Of a DNA stretch of 64,000 nt, positions 23,961-34,258 are shown piece by piece (the stretch's first letter is position 1; each line of letters begins with the position of its first letter). The stretch comes from AC-32 sp963763475. GTDB taxonomy: Bacteria > Actinomycetota > Thermoleophilia > Gaiellales > Gaiellaceae. Made by a program: the position numbers and the translations under genes. Below the pieces are notes generated by a model. That model was not told the DNA's origin and did no database searches. It was given only the letters and a program-made list of their open reading frames with translations. The stretch covers positions 186,001 through 250,000 of the forward strand of contig CAVXOR010000003.1 of assembly GCA_963763475.1 (NCBI GenBank), read 5' to 3'.

Positions 23961-24921
23961 ATGAAGGTCGGGCGCCACGAGGTTCAGGTCACGAACCCGG
24001 ACAAGGTCTTCTTCCCGGAGCCGGGCCTGACGAAGGGCGAGCTCGTCCGGTACTACCTCGACGTCGCGCCGTGCGCGCTCCATCACCTCCGGCGCCGGCC
24101 CTTCCATATGAAGCGCTTCCCGAACGGCGTCGAGGGCGACTTCTTCCACCAGAAGCGCGTGCCGGCGCATCCGGACTTCGTCGACGAGCAGTTCGTCCGC
24201 TTTCCATCCGGGCACACCACGGTCTTCGCGGTCGTGGACAACGCGGCCGCGCTCACGTGGGTCGTGAACCTCGGCTGCATCGAGCTCCACACCTGGCATT
24301 CGCGCGTGGAGGAGATCGAGCGGCCGGACTACCTGCTGATCGACCTCGACCCGAGCGAGGGCAACCCGTGGGAGTTCGTGCGCGAGATCGCCCTCGTCGT
24401 GAAGGAGGTGATGGACGAGCTCGGTCTCGCGTCGTACCCGAAGACCTCGGGCGCCACCGGCCTGCACATCCTCTCGCCGATCCGGCCGGAGCTGCCGTTC
24501 CCGGAGGTGCGGAGGTTCGCGAAGGCGCTGGCGGAGGAGGTCGAGCGGCGCGTCGGCGACCAGGACGTGGCGACGACGACCTGGAAGGTGGCCGACCGGC
24601 GCGGGGTCTTCGTCGACTTCGGCCAGAACGCCCGCGACCGCACGATCGCCGCGGCCTACTCCGTGAGGCCGACGCCGGACGCGCGAGTCTCGGCACCGCT
24701 GGAATGGAAGGAGGTCGCGCGCTCGGATCCGGCACGCTTCACGGTCGAGACGATGCGCAAGCGGATCGCCAAGGTCGGCGACCCGACCGCCGGCATGTGG
24801 CGGCGCAAGGTCAGCCTGCTGCCCCGCTTCGAGCAGCTCGAGCCTCGATCCGGGAAGCCCCGAGCTGGTCGAGCGCCGCAGCAGCCGCTCGCGCCGCTGG
24901 GAGAGCTCAGCTCGCGAGTAG
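23961..24921 (+). CDS. LigD-type DNA polymerase (NHEJ primase-polymerase), one frame break near the 3' end
   Basis: About 318 residues as a stand-alone polymerase domain. N-terminal VGRHEVQVTNPDKVFFPE and LTKGELVRYYLDVAP are typical of LigD polymerase. The catalytic acidic pair is in YLLIDLDPSEGNPW, and TSGATGLHILSPI is the conserved nucleotide-binding block. It adds nucleotides at broken ends in non-homologous end joining. Near 24845 the frame breaks; the alternative frame gives DPGSPELVERRSSRSRRWES and a natural stop at 24919-24921. It ends 15 bp inside the convergent ligase gene. No Ku gene is in the window. Confidence 0.85.
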
Positions 24922-25930
24922 CTTCTCGACGGTCGGGTCGTTCCGCTTCCGCTGCGGGAGCGACCTGGTCCCAGGTGCACGCGCTCGCGTCCTTGTCTGG
25001 CCGGAAGCGGATGAACTTCGTGCCGTGCCGGAAGCGGTTGCCCTCGAGCTTGTCGAACCGCACCTCGCAGACGAGCTCCGGCTTCACCGGGTTCCAGTCC
25101 AGCTCCTTCCCGCGAGACCACCGGCTCTGGCCGCCGGGGATCCGCTTGTCGCTGAGCTTGCCCGGCGCGACCGTCTTCGGCAGCTCCGCCTCGAGCTCGC
25201 GCCGCACGGGCGCCGGGAATCCCGAGCAGTGCCCGACGAAGTCGAGCGAGCCGTCGTCCGCGTACAGGCCGAGCAGCAGCGTCGAGATCCGCCCGTCCGC
25301 CTTGTCGCTCCAGCGGAAGCCGACGATCACGCAGTCGGCCGTCCGGTACGGCTTCACCTTGACCACGCCGTCGCGCGAGCCCGGGAGGTACGGCAGCTTC
25401 AGCCGCTTCGCGATCACACCGTCGAGGCCCGCGTGCTCGAGCCGCTCGAGCCACTTCGCCGCCTGCTTCGGGTCGCGCGTCGCGGGCGAGAGCCGGAACT
25501 TCGCCGCCTTCCGCTCGAGCTCGCGCCGCCGCTTCTCCAGCGGCAGTTCGTGCAGCGGTTTGCCCTTCCAGACGAGCACGTCGAAGGCGACGTAGTCCGC
25601 CGGGATCTCGGCCGAGAGCCGCTTGATCCGGCTTTCCGCCGGATGGAGACGCAGCTGCAGCTGGTCGAACTCGAGCCGCCCCTTGCGCGAGATGATGATC
25701 TCGCCGTCGAGCGCCGACTCCGCCGGCAGCAGCGCCCCGACCTCCTCCAGCTCCGGGAAGTAGCGCAGCAAGGGCCGCCCGTTGCGCGACCACAGCCGCA
25801 GCCCTCCGCCCAGGTTTTCGAGCACGCCGCGGAAGCCGTCCCACTTGGGCTCGTACTGCCAGTCGCCGGCCGGGAGCTCGTCGACGAGCTCGGCCTCCAT
25901 CGGCGGGAAGGGAAGGTTTCGCGGCGGCAT
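24907..25930 (-). CDS. ATP-dependent DNA ligase (LigD/LigC type), one frame break near the 3' end
   Basis: About 340 residues. Adenylation motif I is YEPKWDGFR near residue 28, with the nucleophilic Lys; further motifs are ALDGEII and GLDGVIAKRL, and the OB-fold has KELDWNPVKPELVCEVRF. At about 24960, after FIRFRPDKDASACTWDQV, the frame must shift by one base. This yields RKRNDPTVEKLLAS and stop at 24907, the usual end of this family. It converges with the polymerase gene, and both breaks lie within 120 bp, consistent with local sequence error. Confidence 0.87.
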
Positions 25931-25950
25931 CGAGAGACAACGCTATCGCC

Positions 25951-26223
25951 ATGACCGAGCTCGACGGCAGGTGGAACGTGAAGCGTCTGGGCGGCGCGCT
26001 GCCGCCGCTCGTCGGCGTCCGCAAGCGCATTCACGGCGGCCGCGGCGAGACCGCGATCGGGTCGCTTCCGGGCGTGCCGTTCGACGTCGTTGGCCTCGAG
26101 CTCCGCTACCACGCTCCCTTCCGGAGCTTCGTCGACGTGCTGGAGCCGCGGGCCGGCGGCTACCTGGGCCGGGCGACGTTCCGCGGGCGGGAGTTCGGCC
26201 GGTTCACTCTGGAACGCCTCTAA
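25951..26223 (+). CDS. Small hypothetical protein (90 aa)
   Basis: ATG at 25951, divergent from the ligase gene with only 20 bp between. The sequence MTELDGRWNVKRLGGALPPL, KRIHGGRGETAIGSLPGVPF, RATFRGREFGRFTLERL suggests a small beta-barrel (lipocalin-like fragment). No family assigned. It ends 10 bp before fabF and may be cotranscribed with it. Confidence 0.6.
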   Translation: MTELDGRWNVKRLGGALPPLVGVRKRIHGGRGETAIGSLPGVPFDVVGLELRYHAPFRSFVDVLEPRAGGYLGRATFRGREFGRFTLERL

Positions 26224-26233
26224 GCTCTCCCGC

Positions 26234-27472
26234 GTGGAGAGGCGAGTCGTGGTCACTGGGCTGGGAGCCGTCACGCCGGTCGGGAACACCGCGCCGGACA
26301 CCTGGCGCGCGGCCGTAGCCGGCGAGAGCGGGATCGACTTCATCCGCGCGTTCGACGCCGACGGGCTGCCCGTACGTGTCGCCGCCGAGGTCAAGGACTT
26401 CGACCCGGCGGGCCTCGCGCACCCGAAGGAGCTGCGCCGGCTCGACCGCAACGTCGTGCTCGCGCTCGGCGCCGCCAAGGAGGCGCTCGCCGACTCGGGC
26501 CTGAACGGCTTCGACCCGCACCGGGTCGGGATCGTCTTCGGCTCGGCGATCGGCGGGCTGATCGGGATCGTCGAGCAGGCCGACACGCTCCGCGATCGCG
26601 GGCCCGACCGCATCTCGCCCTACTTCATCCCGAACGTGCTGGTCGACTCGGCGAGCGGCCAGCTCGCGATCTCGCTCGGCATCCGCGGTCCGAACTACGC
26701 GCCGGTCTCGGCCTGCGCGACAGGCTCGCACGCGGTGGGGGAGGGCGCGGAGACGATCCGCCGCGGCGATGCCGACGCGATCCTCGCCGGCGGCACCGAG
26801 GCCTGCATCCACCCGCTGATCCTGGCCGGCTTCACGGCGATGCGCGGCCTCGCCGCGGAGAACGAGCACCCACCGCGCGCCTCGAGGCCGTTCGACGCGA
26901 CCCGCGCCGGCTTCGTGATGGGCGAAGGCGCTTGCGTGCTCGTGCTCGAGGAGCTCGAGTCCGCCCGCGCGCGCGGCGCGACGATCTACGCGGAGGTGCT
27001 CGGCTACGGAGCCTCCAACGACGGGTACCACATGGCCGCGCCGGAGCCCGAGGCGATCGGGGTCGCCGAGATGATGCGAGCGGCGCTCGAGCGGGCCGGG
27101 GTAGATCTGCAGCGGGTCGGCTACATCAACGCGCACGGCACCTCGACGCCGCTCGGCGACGCCGCCGAGACGAAGGCGATCAAGGACGTCTTCGGCGACC
27201 ATGCCTACGAGCTCGCCGTCTCCTCGACGAAGTCGGTGATGGGCCACTGCTTCGGGGCGGCGGGGGCGATCGAGGCGATGATGTGCGTACTCGCAGTGCG
27301 CGACGGGGTGCTGCCGCCGACGATCAACTACGAGCACCCGGATCCCGCCTGCGACCTCGATTACGTCCCCAACGAGTCGCGGCAGGCGGAGGTCGACGTG
27401 GCCCTCTCGAACGCGATGGGCCTCGGCGGACACAACGCCTGCGTGCTGGTCGCGCGCTACGGCGACCCTTGA
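26234..27472 (+). CDS. fabF: 3-oxoacyl-ACP synthase II
   Basis: 412 residues from the GTG at 26234 (VERRVVVTGLGAVTPVG); the longer frame is unsupported. Condensing enzyme of fatty-acid elongation using malonyl-ACP. The catalytic triad is visible: Cys in VSACATGSHA (about residue 163), His in NAHGTSTPLGD (about 303) and His in KSVMGHCFGAAG (about 340), plus the C-terminal NAMGLGGHNAC loop. It stands apart from other fab genes, so it may serve a specialised lipid. Confidence 0.95.
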   Translation: MERRVVVTGLGAVTPVGNTAPDTWRAAVAGESGIDFIRAFDADGLPVRVAAEVKDFDPAGLAHPKELRRLDRNVVLALGAAKEALADSGLNGFDPHRVGIVFGSAIGGLIGIVEQADTLRDRGPDRISPYFIPNVLVDSASGQLAISLGIRGPNYAPVSACATGSHAVGEGAETIRRGDADAILAGGTEACIHPLILAGFTAMRGLAAENEHPPRASRPFDATRAGFVMGEGACVLVLEELESARARGATIYAEVLGYGASNDGYHMAAPEPEAIGVAEMMRAALERAGVDLQRVGYINAHGTSTPLGDAAETKAIKDVFGDHAYELAVSSTKSVMGHCFGAAGAIEAMMCVLAVRDGVLPPTINYEHPDPACDLDYVPNESRQAEVDVALSNAMGLGGHNACVLVARYGDP

Positions 27473-27556
27473 TATCCGAGCCGATCCCGAGTATCTAACC
27501 GGTCGTAGGCGGCCGGCCCCGGCCGTCCTCGTCGTCAGTGAAAGGGGTTTGGGGGA

Positions 27557-29626
27557 ATGAGGGTCTTCAGGAATCGCGTCGGCCTGCGGCTCGGCCGACC
27601 CGGAGTCGTCGTGGCGGTGTTCGCCCTGGCGGCGCTGTCGGTCGGAGCCGGCGTCGTGCTCGCCGGTGGCTCCGGCCGCAACATCACCGTCCAGGTCAAC
27701 GGCCCGCTGCCTCGGGCGCCGCACGCGCTCTCGGGCAAGTCCGTGATCGTCGGACACTCGTACAAGAACGATGTCTCGCAGCCGCTGCACAGCGTCCCCG
27801 CGACGCCGCCGACCTCGGCGAGCGAGATGGAGGCGAGCCCGAACCCGCGGCCGGTCTCCAACCACGTCGACCGCGTCGACGCGGCCCGGCAGGCGACGCA
27901 GTTCGCGCCGAGCATGCCCGCGACGTCGCTCAACTTCGACGGCATCCCGTTCCCGGGCGTGGCGTGCAACTGTGCGCCGCCGGACACGAACGGCGAGGTC
28001 GGCGCGACGCAGTACGTGCAGATCGGTCAACGAGGGCTTCCAGGTCTTCAACAAGGCGACCGGCGCGTCGCTGCTCGGACCGATCGTCGATCGTCAGCGC
28101 TCTGGAACGGCTTCGGCGGCGTCTGCCAGAGCGACGGCGACGGCGACCCGGTCGTGCTCTACGACCAGCTCGCGAACCGCTGGGTGATCACGCAGTTCGC
28201 CGGCTCGGGCGTGCCCGACCGACGAGTGCATCGCCGTCTCGCAGACGAGCGACGCCACGGGCGCCTGGTTCCGGTACGGCTTCCACCTGGGCTCGAACTT
28301 CTTCGACTACCCGCACCTCGGCGTGTGGCCGGACGCCTACTACATGACGATGAACGTCTTCAACTCGGCGGGCACGGCGTTCCTCGGCCCGCAGCCGTTC
28401 GCGTTCGACCGCGCGACGATGCTCGCCGGCCAGCCGGCGACGTTCGTCACCACCACGCAACTCGGCGGTCTTCTCGCCGGCCAACGACGCGATGCTGCCG
28501 GGCGACCTCGACGGCTCGATCGCAGCCGCCGGCCGGCGCGCCTGCGCCGTTCCTGATGTCCGGGACCGCCTCGACCTGGAAGGTCTGGCGCTTCCACGTC
28601 GACTTCGCGACGCCGGCCAACTCGACGTTCACGCTCGGCGGCAACCTCACGCCCGCCGGCTACACGGTGCTGTGCCCGACGACCCGCGCCTGCGTGCCGC
28701 AGCCGGAACGGCGCAGCGGCTCGACGCGATCGGCGACCGCGGCATGTTCCGGCTCGCGTACCGGCGCTTCGCCGACGGCCACGAGGCGCTCGTCGGGAAC
28801 CAGACGGTGTCCGTCGGGCGGCGTCGCCGGGATCCGCTGGTACGAGATCGGCAACGCGACGTCGCGGCGCTCCGTCGTTCTCGCAGCAGAGCACCTACCA
28901 GCCCGACACGACCTGGCGCTGGATGGGGAGCGCCGCGATGGACCAGAGCGGCGATCTCGCGATCGGCTTCAGCGCCGTCGAGCTCGACCGATCGTGCCCG
29001 CAGATCCGCTACGCCGGCCGCCTGGCGACCGACCCGCTCCGAACACGCTCGGCCAGGGCGAGGCGACGCTGTTCGCCGGCGCGGGCAGCCAGACCGGCAC
29101 CAGCAACCGCTGGGGCGACTACAGCGACCTGACTGTCGACCCGGTGGACGACTGCACGTTCTGGTACACGAACGAGTACTACCCGTCGGGCTCGACGCAG
29201 TTCAACTGGCGGACGCGCATCGGGAGCTTCACGTTCGCGGGCTGCGGCAGCGGGGCTCCGCCGCCTCCGCCTCCGCCACCTCCGCCACCCCCGCCGCCTC
29301 CGCCACCCCCGCCGCTGTCGAGCACGCTGACGGTGACGAAGGCGGGAGCCGGCACGGGCACCGTCACGAGCTCACCCGCAGGGATCAACTGCGGCAGCAC
29401 GTGCACGGCGACCTACGCGAACGGCACGACGGTCACGCTGACCGCGTCGCCGACCTCGAGGTCGCGCTTCAGCGGCTGGAGCGGCGACTGCACGGGCCGC
29501 TCGACGTGTGTGCTGACGATGACCGCCAACCACGCGGTCACCGCGACCTTCACGCGTAAGAACGGCGCCGCTCTGACGCTCCGCAGAGCGTCGATGATCG
29601 ACCGCTCGGCCGCCCGCCGCGGCTGA
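27557..29626 (+). pseudogene. Secreted propeller-type protein with polyproline linker and B-repeat domain, many frame breaks
   Basis: ATG at 27557 with a signal-anchor (VVVAVFALAALSVGAGVVL). The first 155 residues are intact; then homologous segments hop frames at about 28022, 28095, 28212, 28470, 28540, 28700, 28815, 28880 and 29040. Identifiable blocks include VNEGFQVFNKATGASLLGPI, DPVVLYDQLANRWVITQF and SNRWGDYSDLTVDPVDDCTF. A run of about 25 Pro (29255-29315) leads to an InlB-type B-repeat (STLTVTKAGAGTGTVTSSP, FSGWSGDCTG). It is a paralog of the next gene, which has only one break, so this copy is either decaying or poorly assembled. Confidence 0.7.
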
Positions 29627-29638
29627 TCACGTTCAAGG

Positions 29639-29672
29639 CAGGGGCCCGGCGCCGACGCGCGCCGGGCCCCTG
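29639..29672. terminator. Strong hairpin terminator between the paralogs
   Basis: CAGGGGCCCGGC / GCCGGGCCCCTG, a 12-bp perfect stem 12 bp past the stop at 29626. Confidence 0.75.
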
Positions 29673-29754
29673 ACCGTTGAAATCGACGGTTATCCGCAGT
29701 ACAACCCGAGAGGACGGGTCTGAGCTTGGCCGTGAAGCACGGCGGGAGGGATAC

Positions 29755-32074
29755 GTGAACGTAAAGCGCACGCGTGCCGTGGTCTTGGTGGCGCTCTTTT
29801 TGCTGGCGGTGCTTGCGGCGCTCGTCGCTGCGCGCGCAACCAATGGATCCGGATCCGGAGGGTCAGGCGAGGCGGCCGTGACCCCAGGGGCGGTCACTCC
29901 CGCAACGACCGTCCGGCCTTCGATCCTGAACGGCAGCGTTCGATCCCTGCCTCAGGTCCCGGTGAGCCCGCGGGGCATGATGCGCGAGCCGGAGGAGCCG
30001 CAGACGATGCGGGCGATCCCCTCCAGCCCGGCACCGCGGCAGCCGATCATCGCCGACGCGCCGGCCCCGAGCCCGCTACAGAACTTCGCGGGCCTGAAGC
30101 GCAACGACGTCTGCAACGCCGTCGCGTGCGGCGCCGGCACCCCGCCGGACACCAATGGTGCAGTCGGGCCCAACAACTACATCCAGTCGGTCAACTCGTC
30201 CTTCGCGATCTACAGCAAGACCGGGACGCTGCAGGCCTCGTTCACGGAGAACGCACTCTTCGCGGCTAGCGGGACGAACCCGTGCAACGGGAACAGCTTC
30301 GGCGACCCGGTCGTGCTCTACGACGCGCTCGCCGATCGCTGGATCCTGACGAACTTCGCCTTCTCCCTTGTCGGCGGGAACACGGTCGGGCCGTACTACG
30401 AGTGCATCGCCGTCTCGAAGACGGGCGACCCGGTCAACGGCGGCTGGTACCTCTACCCGCTTCGCTGGGACAACGCCGGAGCCCTCAACGGCGCCGGCGT
30501 CCCGTTGAACACGCTCAACGACTACCCGAAGTTCGGGGTCTGGAACGACTGCGTCTACTTCTCGTTCAACGGGTTCCTGAACGGCGCCACCTACAACGGG
30601 GTCGGCTTCGGCGCGCTCAGCCGAGCTGACATGTACGCCGGCCTCGCACTGCACTGGGGGATGGGGTTCCTGAGCTCCGCCAACGACGCCTTCTCGATGA
30701 TCCCGGCGAACCTGGAGGCGCCCGGCGCGGCCGGCGCGCCAGTAGCAGGCACGCCCGAGTACTTCGTGAACGAGTCGCAGGCGGTCTTCGGTTGGCTCGT
30801 CCGCAAGCTCACGATGACGAACAACTGCACGACGGGAACACTGACCGCCCCGACGACCGTCAGCCAGACGGCGTACTCGGCCAGCAACGTCAACGTCCCG
30901 CAGCCCGGCACGACGAATACGCTCGACTCGCTCTACGACCGGCTGATGCAGAAGGTGCAGTACCGCAAGGTCGGCAGCGCGGAGTCGCTCTGGATCGTGC
31001 ACACAGTCGCCGACGCGACCGGGTCCACGAACGCGGCCCCGCAGTGGGCCCAGCTCAACGTCACCGGGGGCACGATCGCGACGACGCCGGCGCAGCAGCA
31101 GATCTACCGGCCCGACTCGACCACCCACCGCTGGATGCCGAGCATCGCGGCCGACAAGGACGGCAACGTCGCCCTCGGTTACTCGGTCTCCAACGGGAGC
31201 AGCGTCTTCCCGGGCATGGCGTACTCGGGGCGGCTGGTGGGCGACCCTGCAAACCAGCTGCCGCAGACCGAGACGACGCTGATCGCCGGTGCCGGGTCGC
31301 AGACCGGCAGCTGCGGCGGGGCGTGTCACCGCTGGGGCGACTACAGCTCGATGAGCGTGGACCCTGACGGGTGCACGTTCTGGTATTCGAGCGAGTACAT
31401 GGCGAGCGCGACCGACGGCGCCGCCAGCGGACCGATCTGGAGCACACGGATCGGCTCGTTCAGGTTCCCGAGCTGCTCTGCGTCGCCGCCGCCGCCACCT
31501 CCGCCGCCGCCGCCTCCTCCGCCACCCCCGCCTCCGCCCCCGCCTCCGCCTCCGCCTCCGCGCACCGCCACCGCCGCCTCCTCCGCCACCTCCGCCTCCA
31601 CCACCACCTCCGCCTCTAGCTGCGCGGACGCTGACGGTCACCAGGGCCGGGCTGGGGACGGGCACGGTCTCGAGCTCACCGGCAGGCATCAACTGCGGCA
31701 GCACGTGTGTGGCGACCTTCGCGAACGGCACCACCGTGTCGCTCTCGCAGAGGCTGGGCGCGCGCTCACGCTTCGTCGGCTGGTCGGGCGACTGCTCGGG
31801 TCGCACGACGTGCGTGCTCTCGATGACGACGAGCCACTCGGTCAAGGCGACCTTCGCCAAGGCTTTCGCGCCACCGAGCTGCGTCGTCCCGAAGGTCGTC
31901 GGCAAGTCGCTCGCCAACGCGAAGGCGGCGGTCACGAAGGCCCACTGCAGGGTCGGGACGATCACCCGGAGGCAGTCGAGCGCCAGGAAGAGGGGCAAAG
32001 TCCTGGGTCAGAGCCCGGCGGCCGGCAAGCGGCTAAAGAACGGAGCGAAGGTCAACCTGATCGTCGGCAAGTAG
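29755..32074 (+). CDS. Secreted propeller-type protein with polyproline linker, B-repeat and PASTA domain
   Basis: GTG at 29755 with GGGAGGG 4 bp upstream; signal-anchor VVLVALFLLAVLAALVAA. The large middle domain (about residues 110-570: PPDTNGAVGPNNYIQSVNSS, FGDPVVLYDALADRWILTNF, HRWGDYSSMSVDPDGCTF) is shared with the upstream paralog. A polyproline tract (31486-31560) is followed by a frame break within low-complexity sequence. A B-repeat (RTLTVTRAGLGTGTVSSSP, FVGWSGDCSG) and a PASTA domain (VPKVVGKSLANAKAAV to NLIVGK) then follow in the next frame. PASTA suggests peptidoglycan contact. Stop 32072-32074. Confidence 0.78.
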
Positions 32075-32717
32075 CCTCGATCGCCCGCGGGGTCAGCTCC
32101 GCGAGCGAGTCGAGCACGGCGTCCGCCCGCGCGAGAGCCTCCTCGCCGGGCGGGAAGTGGGCGTTCGGGATCGCGAGCACGCGCATGCCCGCTGCCTGGG
32201 CGGCCAGGATGCCGTTGTGGGAGTCCTCGACGGCCGCGGCGCCGGTCGGGGCGACATCGAGCCGCCGCGCCGCCTCGAGGTATACGTCAGGCGCGGGCTT
32301 GCCGCGCTCGACTTCCTCGGACGAGAGGGTCGCGGCAAACAGGTGCTCGACCTCGAGCAGCTCGAGCGCCAGGTCGATCAGCTCGCGGTTCGAGGACGAG
32401 GCCAATCCGAGCGGCCAGCGCGCGGCGAGGCGTTCTACTGCCTCCCTCGCGCCGGGTAGCGCGGGGAGATGCTCGCGGTAGCTGGCCGAGAGGCGCTCGA
32501 CGACCTCGCGGTTGATCTCCTCGGGCGGCTCGGGCAGGCCGATCGTCTCGTGCATGTAGTGGGACCACTCCGTCGAGCTCATGCCCATCATCTCCCGCTG
32601 TGCCCGGTCGTGCCAGCGGCCGCCGCGCTCCTTGGCGAGCTGTTCACGAGCCTCGTCCCACACCTGCTCCGAGTCGAGCAGGACGCCGTCGAGGTCGAAG
32701 ACAACCGCCTCGATCAC
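32052..32717 (-). CDS. HAD-superfamily phosphatase, beta-phosphoglucomutase-like
   Basis: 221 residues. Motif I VVFDLDGVLLDSE has the catalytic Asp pair, motif II GLASSSNRELI the Thr/Ser, and motif III KPAPDVYLEAARRL plus AVEDSHNGILAAQAAGM the Lys and acidic residues. The cap domain lies between residues 15 and 85. It acts on a phosphorylated sugar or similar metabolite; specificity is not readable. It overlaps the PASTA-protein end by 23 bp (convergent) and is 4 bp coupled to the flavin reductase gene. Confidence 0.92.
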   Translation of the reverse strand: MIEAVVFDLDGVLLDSEQVWDEAREQLAKERGGRWHDRAQREMMGMSSTEWSHYMHETIGLPEPPEEINREVVERLSASYREHLPALPGAREAVERLAARWPLGLASSSNRELIDLALELLEVEHLFAATLSSEEVERGKPAPDVYLEAARRLDVAPTGAAAVEDSHNGILAAQAAGMRVLAIPNAHFPPGEEALARADAVLDSLAELTPRAIEATCRRSG

Positions 32718-33187
32718 AGCGCCGCGTAGGCCTGGTTGTGCAGCACGAGCGGGCGCTGTCCGGGCGGGCCGGGCTCGACCGACGTGACCCTCGCGACGAA
32801 GAAGGTGTGGTCGCCGGTCTCGTGCTCCTGCTCGACGCGCGCCCGAAGCCAGGCGAGCGCTCCGTCCAGCTGCGGCAGCCCTTCCGCTTCGCGGAGCGCG
32901 ATCCCCTCCCAGAGCGCGATCGGCGGCACTCCGCGGGCGAAGTGCTGGGCCAGGTGCTCCTGGCCGGCCGCGAGGACGCTGATCGCCAGCTCCTGCGACT
33001 CGCGCAGCAGCTCGTGCAGCGCCGCGTCGCGGCGGATCGCGAAGCCGACGAGGGGCGGCTCGAGCGAGAGGGACACGAGCGAGGCGACGGTCAGCCCGAC
33101 GCGCCGGCCCTCGACCTCGACCGTTACGACCGTCACCGCGGCCGGCACCCGGCGCATCACGGCACGAAGCTCGTCCCCGCTGACCAC
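32714..33187 (-). CDS. Flavin reductase-domain protein (FMN-binding split barrel)
   Basis: 157 residues. It begins MVSGDELRAVMRRVPAAVTV, then RRVGLTVASLVSLSLEPPLV, the FMN-contact block. Later AISVLAAGQEHLAQHFARG and DHTFFVARVTSVEPG are typical of HpaC/DIM6-type flavin reductases. It reduces free FMN/FAD with NAD(P)H, supplying a monooxygenase. The partner is not adjacent. Its stop overlaps the HAD gene start. Confidence 0.9.
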   Translation of the reverse strand: MVSGDELRAVMRRVPAAVTVVTVEVEGRRVGLTVASLVSLSLEPPLVGFAIRRDAALHELLRESQELAISVLAAGQEHLAQHFARGVPPIALWEGIALREAEGLPQLDGALAWLRARVEQEHETGDHTFFVARVTSVEPGPPGQRPLVLHNQAYAAL

Positions 33188-33228
33188 GCGGCGATGATAC
33201 GGAGCGGAGGGCTGCGTCTAGGCGGGCG

Positions 33229-34203
33229 CTAGTTGTGCGCGCACTTGCCGTAGCCGGCGCGAATCTGGTCGCGCTGGGCGTTCATCGAGCTCTCGAGCGA
33301 GACGTCGGACGAGTCGCGCTTGTCGTACGGGTGCAGGCCGGGCCCCTGCCACAGCACGTCGGGCGTCACGCCGGGCCCCGGCGCCGTGATCCGGTACTGC
33401 TCGCCCGTCCCGGGCCCGCGCTTGCGGATCGGGATCGAGCGGGGATGGGCGTAGCCGCCGACCCAGGGGTTCCGCGCGTAGAAGCCGTAGCAGAACATCC
33501 CGGGCGGCCCGTGTGAGACGAACGAGTTCTCGCGCAGCCAGCCCTTGCCGTACGACGAGTTGTAGGTGTCGAGGAAGAGCAGGCGGCCGTAGCCATCGGT
33601 CGGGGCGCCCACGCGCGTGGTGCCGAAGCCGCGGATCCCCTTGCCCTGGTACGTGTACTGCCCGAAGACCTCCTGGAAGCGGCCGCCGTAGATCCAGTCC
33701 GTGTAGACGTCGAGCTTGGCGAGCTCGCCGGTCCAGTGGGAGAGGTGCAGCCACCAGGTCTTCTGCTGGCCGAGCCACGGCGCGAGGCCGAGGTCCGGCA
33801 GGGCCGTCTGCCAGCTCTGCAGCGCCCAGTACGAGCCGTTGCGCGCCTTGCAGGCGGTCACGAGCCAGGGGAGATCGGGCCCGTCGTACGCCGTGCACGT
33901 ATTCTTGAAGTTCTTCCAGACGAGCCGGTGGTGCTTCCAGCCGCCCGAGTAGTCGAGCTTGAACTCGACCTGCTTGATCTTCGGGCTCGCGGGCCGCTGC
34001 CGCGCGTTCACCGCGCCCCACGCGAGCAAGTGGGTGACCGTGCCGCGGACGGAGTAGGTGACGAGCGCCGTGCCCTTCGCGTTGACGGCGAGTTTCACGT
34101 GAGAGGCGTTGCGCGCGACCAGCTGCGAGGCGCTCGCGGTGCCGGCGAGGGTCAGCGCCGCGCCGAGGGCGCAGACGAACGTAAGGAGTCTCACCTGCCG
34201 CAT
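33229..34203 (-). CDS. Secreted hypothetical protein (324 aa)
   Basis: Signal peptide MRQVRLLTFVCALGAALTLA ends at TASAS. The mature part has a beta-rich start (LVARNASHVKLAVNAKGTAL) and a Trp/Tyr-rich middle (GGWKHHRLVWKNFKNTC, WWLHLSHWTGELAKLDVYTD), ending RDQIRAGYGKCAHN. Four Cys suggest disulfides. I recognise no catalytic family, though the Trp-rich surface could bind carbohydrate. It is monocistronic, with 56 bp to the next leftward gene. Confidence 0.72.
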   Translation of the reverse strand: MRQVRLLTFVCALGAALTLAGTASASQLVARNASHVKLAVNAKGTALVTYSVRGTVTHLLAWGAVNARQRPASPKIKQVEFKLDYSGGWKHHRLVWKNFKNTCTAYDGPDLPWLVTACKARNGSYWALQSWQTALPDLGLAPWLGQQKTWWLHLSHWTGELAKLDVYTDWIYGGRFQEVFGQYTYQGKGIRGFGTTRVGAPTDGYGRLLFLDTYNSSYGKGWLRENSFVSHGPPGMFCYGFYARNPWVGGYAHPRSIPIRKRGPGTGEQYRITAPGPGVTPDVLWQGPGLHPYDKRDSSDVSLESSMNAQRDQIRAGYGKCAHN

Positions 34204-34258
34204 TGCAGTCTCGTCATCGGCCTCCGCGGAGGCCGGCTTCTGCCCCGTTCGAGTGAAG

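Noticed and set aside
23400..26030. 876-codon minus-strand open frame
   Set aside because: A shadow spanning LigD polymerase, ligase and a tRNA; only its short segment near 24900 is informative, for locating the ligase frame break.
31341..31607. Gly-rich minus-strand frame opposite the proline run
   Set aside because: It is the complement of CCG/CCT repeats in the PASTA-protein gene.
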